DNA of 19,216 nucleotides from Candidatus Peribacterales bacterium (GTDB taxonomy: Bacteria; Patescibacteriota; Gracilibacteria; Peribacterales; Peribacteraceae), in the NCBI GenBank assembly GCA_021731345.1, contig JAKFXO010000026.1, forward strand, positions 1-19,216. The letters are read 5' to 3'. Made by a program: the position numbers and the translations under genes. The number at the start of each line of letters is the position of its first letter. The first letter of the stretch is position 1. The notes under the pieces are model-generated. The model searched no databases and was not told the origin of the DNA. It saw only the letters and a list, made by a program, of their open reading frames with translations. Positions 18,431 through 19,216 of this stretch are shown piece by piece.

Positions 18431-19216
18431 CTTGTTCGTACGGCGTTATTTCTTCATCTTCTGGTTCTTCAGCGGAGAATTCTGCCGCAACGCTTTTCAT
18501 TGCCTCTTCGCGCCTTTGTAGCTCCTCTACGCTGAGTCCTGTCTTTTTCTTTTTCTTCTTTTTCCTATCATCGCTCGTTGTCGAAGTAGTCACTTTGGGT
18601 GGTGGCGGTAAAAGTTGCTCGGCAAAGTCAGTGCTCTGTTCTGTGAGCGAATCGAGATCAAGATCTGGTTCGTCTTTGAGCAAGTTGAGATCGATGTGTT
18701 GCTGTAAAAGTTTCACGAGCGCTGAATCAGCATCTCGCATCGTGATGAGATAGTGGCGGAAGCGTGGTTCAGTAGCCAAAAGTCCAAGGAGCTTGCCGAC
18801 TGGCTGCTTCGCGTTTGCCATGGCTTCCAAACTGAGCGTGACGGCTTCTCGCATGAGCTGTGCGCCTTTCGATTCAGGGTGTTGTTCATAGCAATAGACG
18901 GCCATTTTGAGGGCTGCTACTGCATCATTCATCGCAAGTGGTGTGCGTTTGCGAATTTCCTGCGCTGCCGCGTTGAAGTTTGGATGCGTGACGTCATCGC
19001 CGGCCGCATCTTGTGCCCAGAAGTTCTGGAGATATTCACCAATTGCGAAGACCTCGTGGTGGGTTGAGAAATCGATAACTTCCTGATCTTCATCAGCAAC
19101 ATCTTCCTCCGTCTCATCATTCTCCTCCGTCGTCTCTTCGTCCTCTGTCACTTCATCATCAGCAACATCTTCCTCCGTCTCATCATTCTCCTCCGTCGTC
19201 TCTTCGTCCTCTGTCA
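18426..19216 (-). CDS. Acidic repeat protein of unknown function, partial (N-terminus may lie outside window)
   Basis: About 263 residues are visible on an uninterrupted frame reaching the window edge. A GTG at 19151 could act as an internal start, but the same repeat continues upstream of it. The N-terminal part has two copies of a 22-residue, Glu/Asp/Thr-rich unit (begins VTEDEETTEENDETEED), very probably disordered. A helical region (about 45-190 of the visible part) follows, with LGLLATEPRFRHYLITMRDA as a distinctive segment. Next come PPPPKV and a seven-lysine run (DDRKKKKKKK), and an acidic C-terminus (EEPEDEEITPYEQE). No catalytic motif, signal peptide or membrane helix is visible. The charge pattern suggests a scaffold or nucleic-acid/ribosome-associated role, which is only a guess. 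It is followed by the 72-residue gene. Confidence 0.72.
   Translation of the reverse strand, partial: TEDEETTEENDETEEDVADDEVTEDEETTEENDETEEDVADEDQEVIDFSTHHEVFAIGEYLQNFWAQDAAGDDVTHPNFNAAAQEIRKRTPLAMNDAVAALKMAVYCYEQHPESKGAQLMREAVTLSLEAMANAKQPVGKLLGLLATEPRFRHYLITMRDADSALVKLLQQHIDLNLLKDEPDLDLDSLTEQSTDFAEQLLPPPPKVTTSTTSDDRKKKKKKKTGLSVEELQRREEAMKSVAAEFSAEEPEDEEITPYEQE
19090..19216 (-). repeat. 66-bp in-frame tandem repeat in the acidic protein gene
   Basis: Bases 19090-19150 are identical to 19156-19216 over 61 bp; the period is 66 bp, i.e. 22 codons, and the frame is kept. The right end is cut by the window, so the copy number is unknown. Perfect DNA identity between copies points to recent duplication or ongoing homogenisation. 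Confidence 0.92.

Noticed and set aside
1..19216. Alternative genetic code (UGA read as glycine, known in some Patescibacteria)
   Set aside because: TGA terminates PabA, the phosphohexomutase and the XRE gene at positions expected from family lengths, and conserved genes show no in-frame TGA.

Overview
The window looks like a chromosomal segment of a Patescibacteria (Candidate Phyla Radiation) bacterium, most plausibly from the Peregrinibacteria/Peribacteria side. That placement is an inference from these signs: about half G+C, compact genes, TGA used as an ordinary stop, minimal versions of some enzymes (a short glucan phosphorylase, a Rel protein without TGS/ACT domains), a TrmB-type regulator in a bacterium, and almost no Shine-Dalgarno sequences. 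Nothing here (no rRNA) fixes the lineage. I see no insertion sequences, phage genes or CRISPR arrays; it reads as stable core and near-core chromosome.

Layout. 1-506 (minus): the 5' part of a HAD-family phosphatase gene, an intrinsic terminator and tRNA-Asp(GUC). 647-3828: a divergent pair, a short glycogen/alpha-glucan phosphorylase (minus) and a phosphoglucomutase/phosphomannomutase (plus). The mutase carries a tandem 7-bp repeat and an A8 run inside its reading frame. 3901-5529: single-strand exonuclease RecJ. 5541-6435: a small XRE-type DNA-binding protein (minus) diverging from an Hsp20 chaperone. 6495-7118: a Sel1-repeat lipoprotein. 7119-7810: a long perfect-ended hairpin, a 64-residue unknown protein (minus) and an apparently non-coding stretch. 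7811-10407: a two-gene unit for p-aminobenzoate synthesis, PabA and a PabB-PabC fusion, joined by an ATGA overlap. 10426-11250: GalU. 11377-15120: a 987-residue protein with an unrecognised N-terminal half of about 560 residues and a class V (cysteine desulfurase-like) PLP domain, followed 15 bp later by a TrmB-like regulator. 15121-19216 (minus): a truncated Rel/SpoT-type synthetase, UvrB, a 72-residue unknown protein and a partial acidic unknown protein with a 22-residue tandem repeat.

How it fits together. Phosphorylase, mutase and GalU would connect storage glucan to glucose-1-phosphate, glucose-6-phosphate and UDP-glucose. PabA/PabBC would make p-aminobenzoate for folate. RecJ and UvrB are repair enzymes; Hsp20, Rel and the XRE protein point to stress response. 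The points most worth a second look are the 987-residue fusion with its adjacent regulator; the recurring placement of -10 hexamers 5 to 10 bp before start codons with no Shine-Dalgarno sequence, which suggests widespread leaderless transcription; and the slippage-prone repeat inside the sugar mutase.
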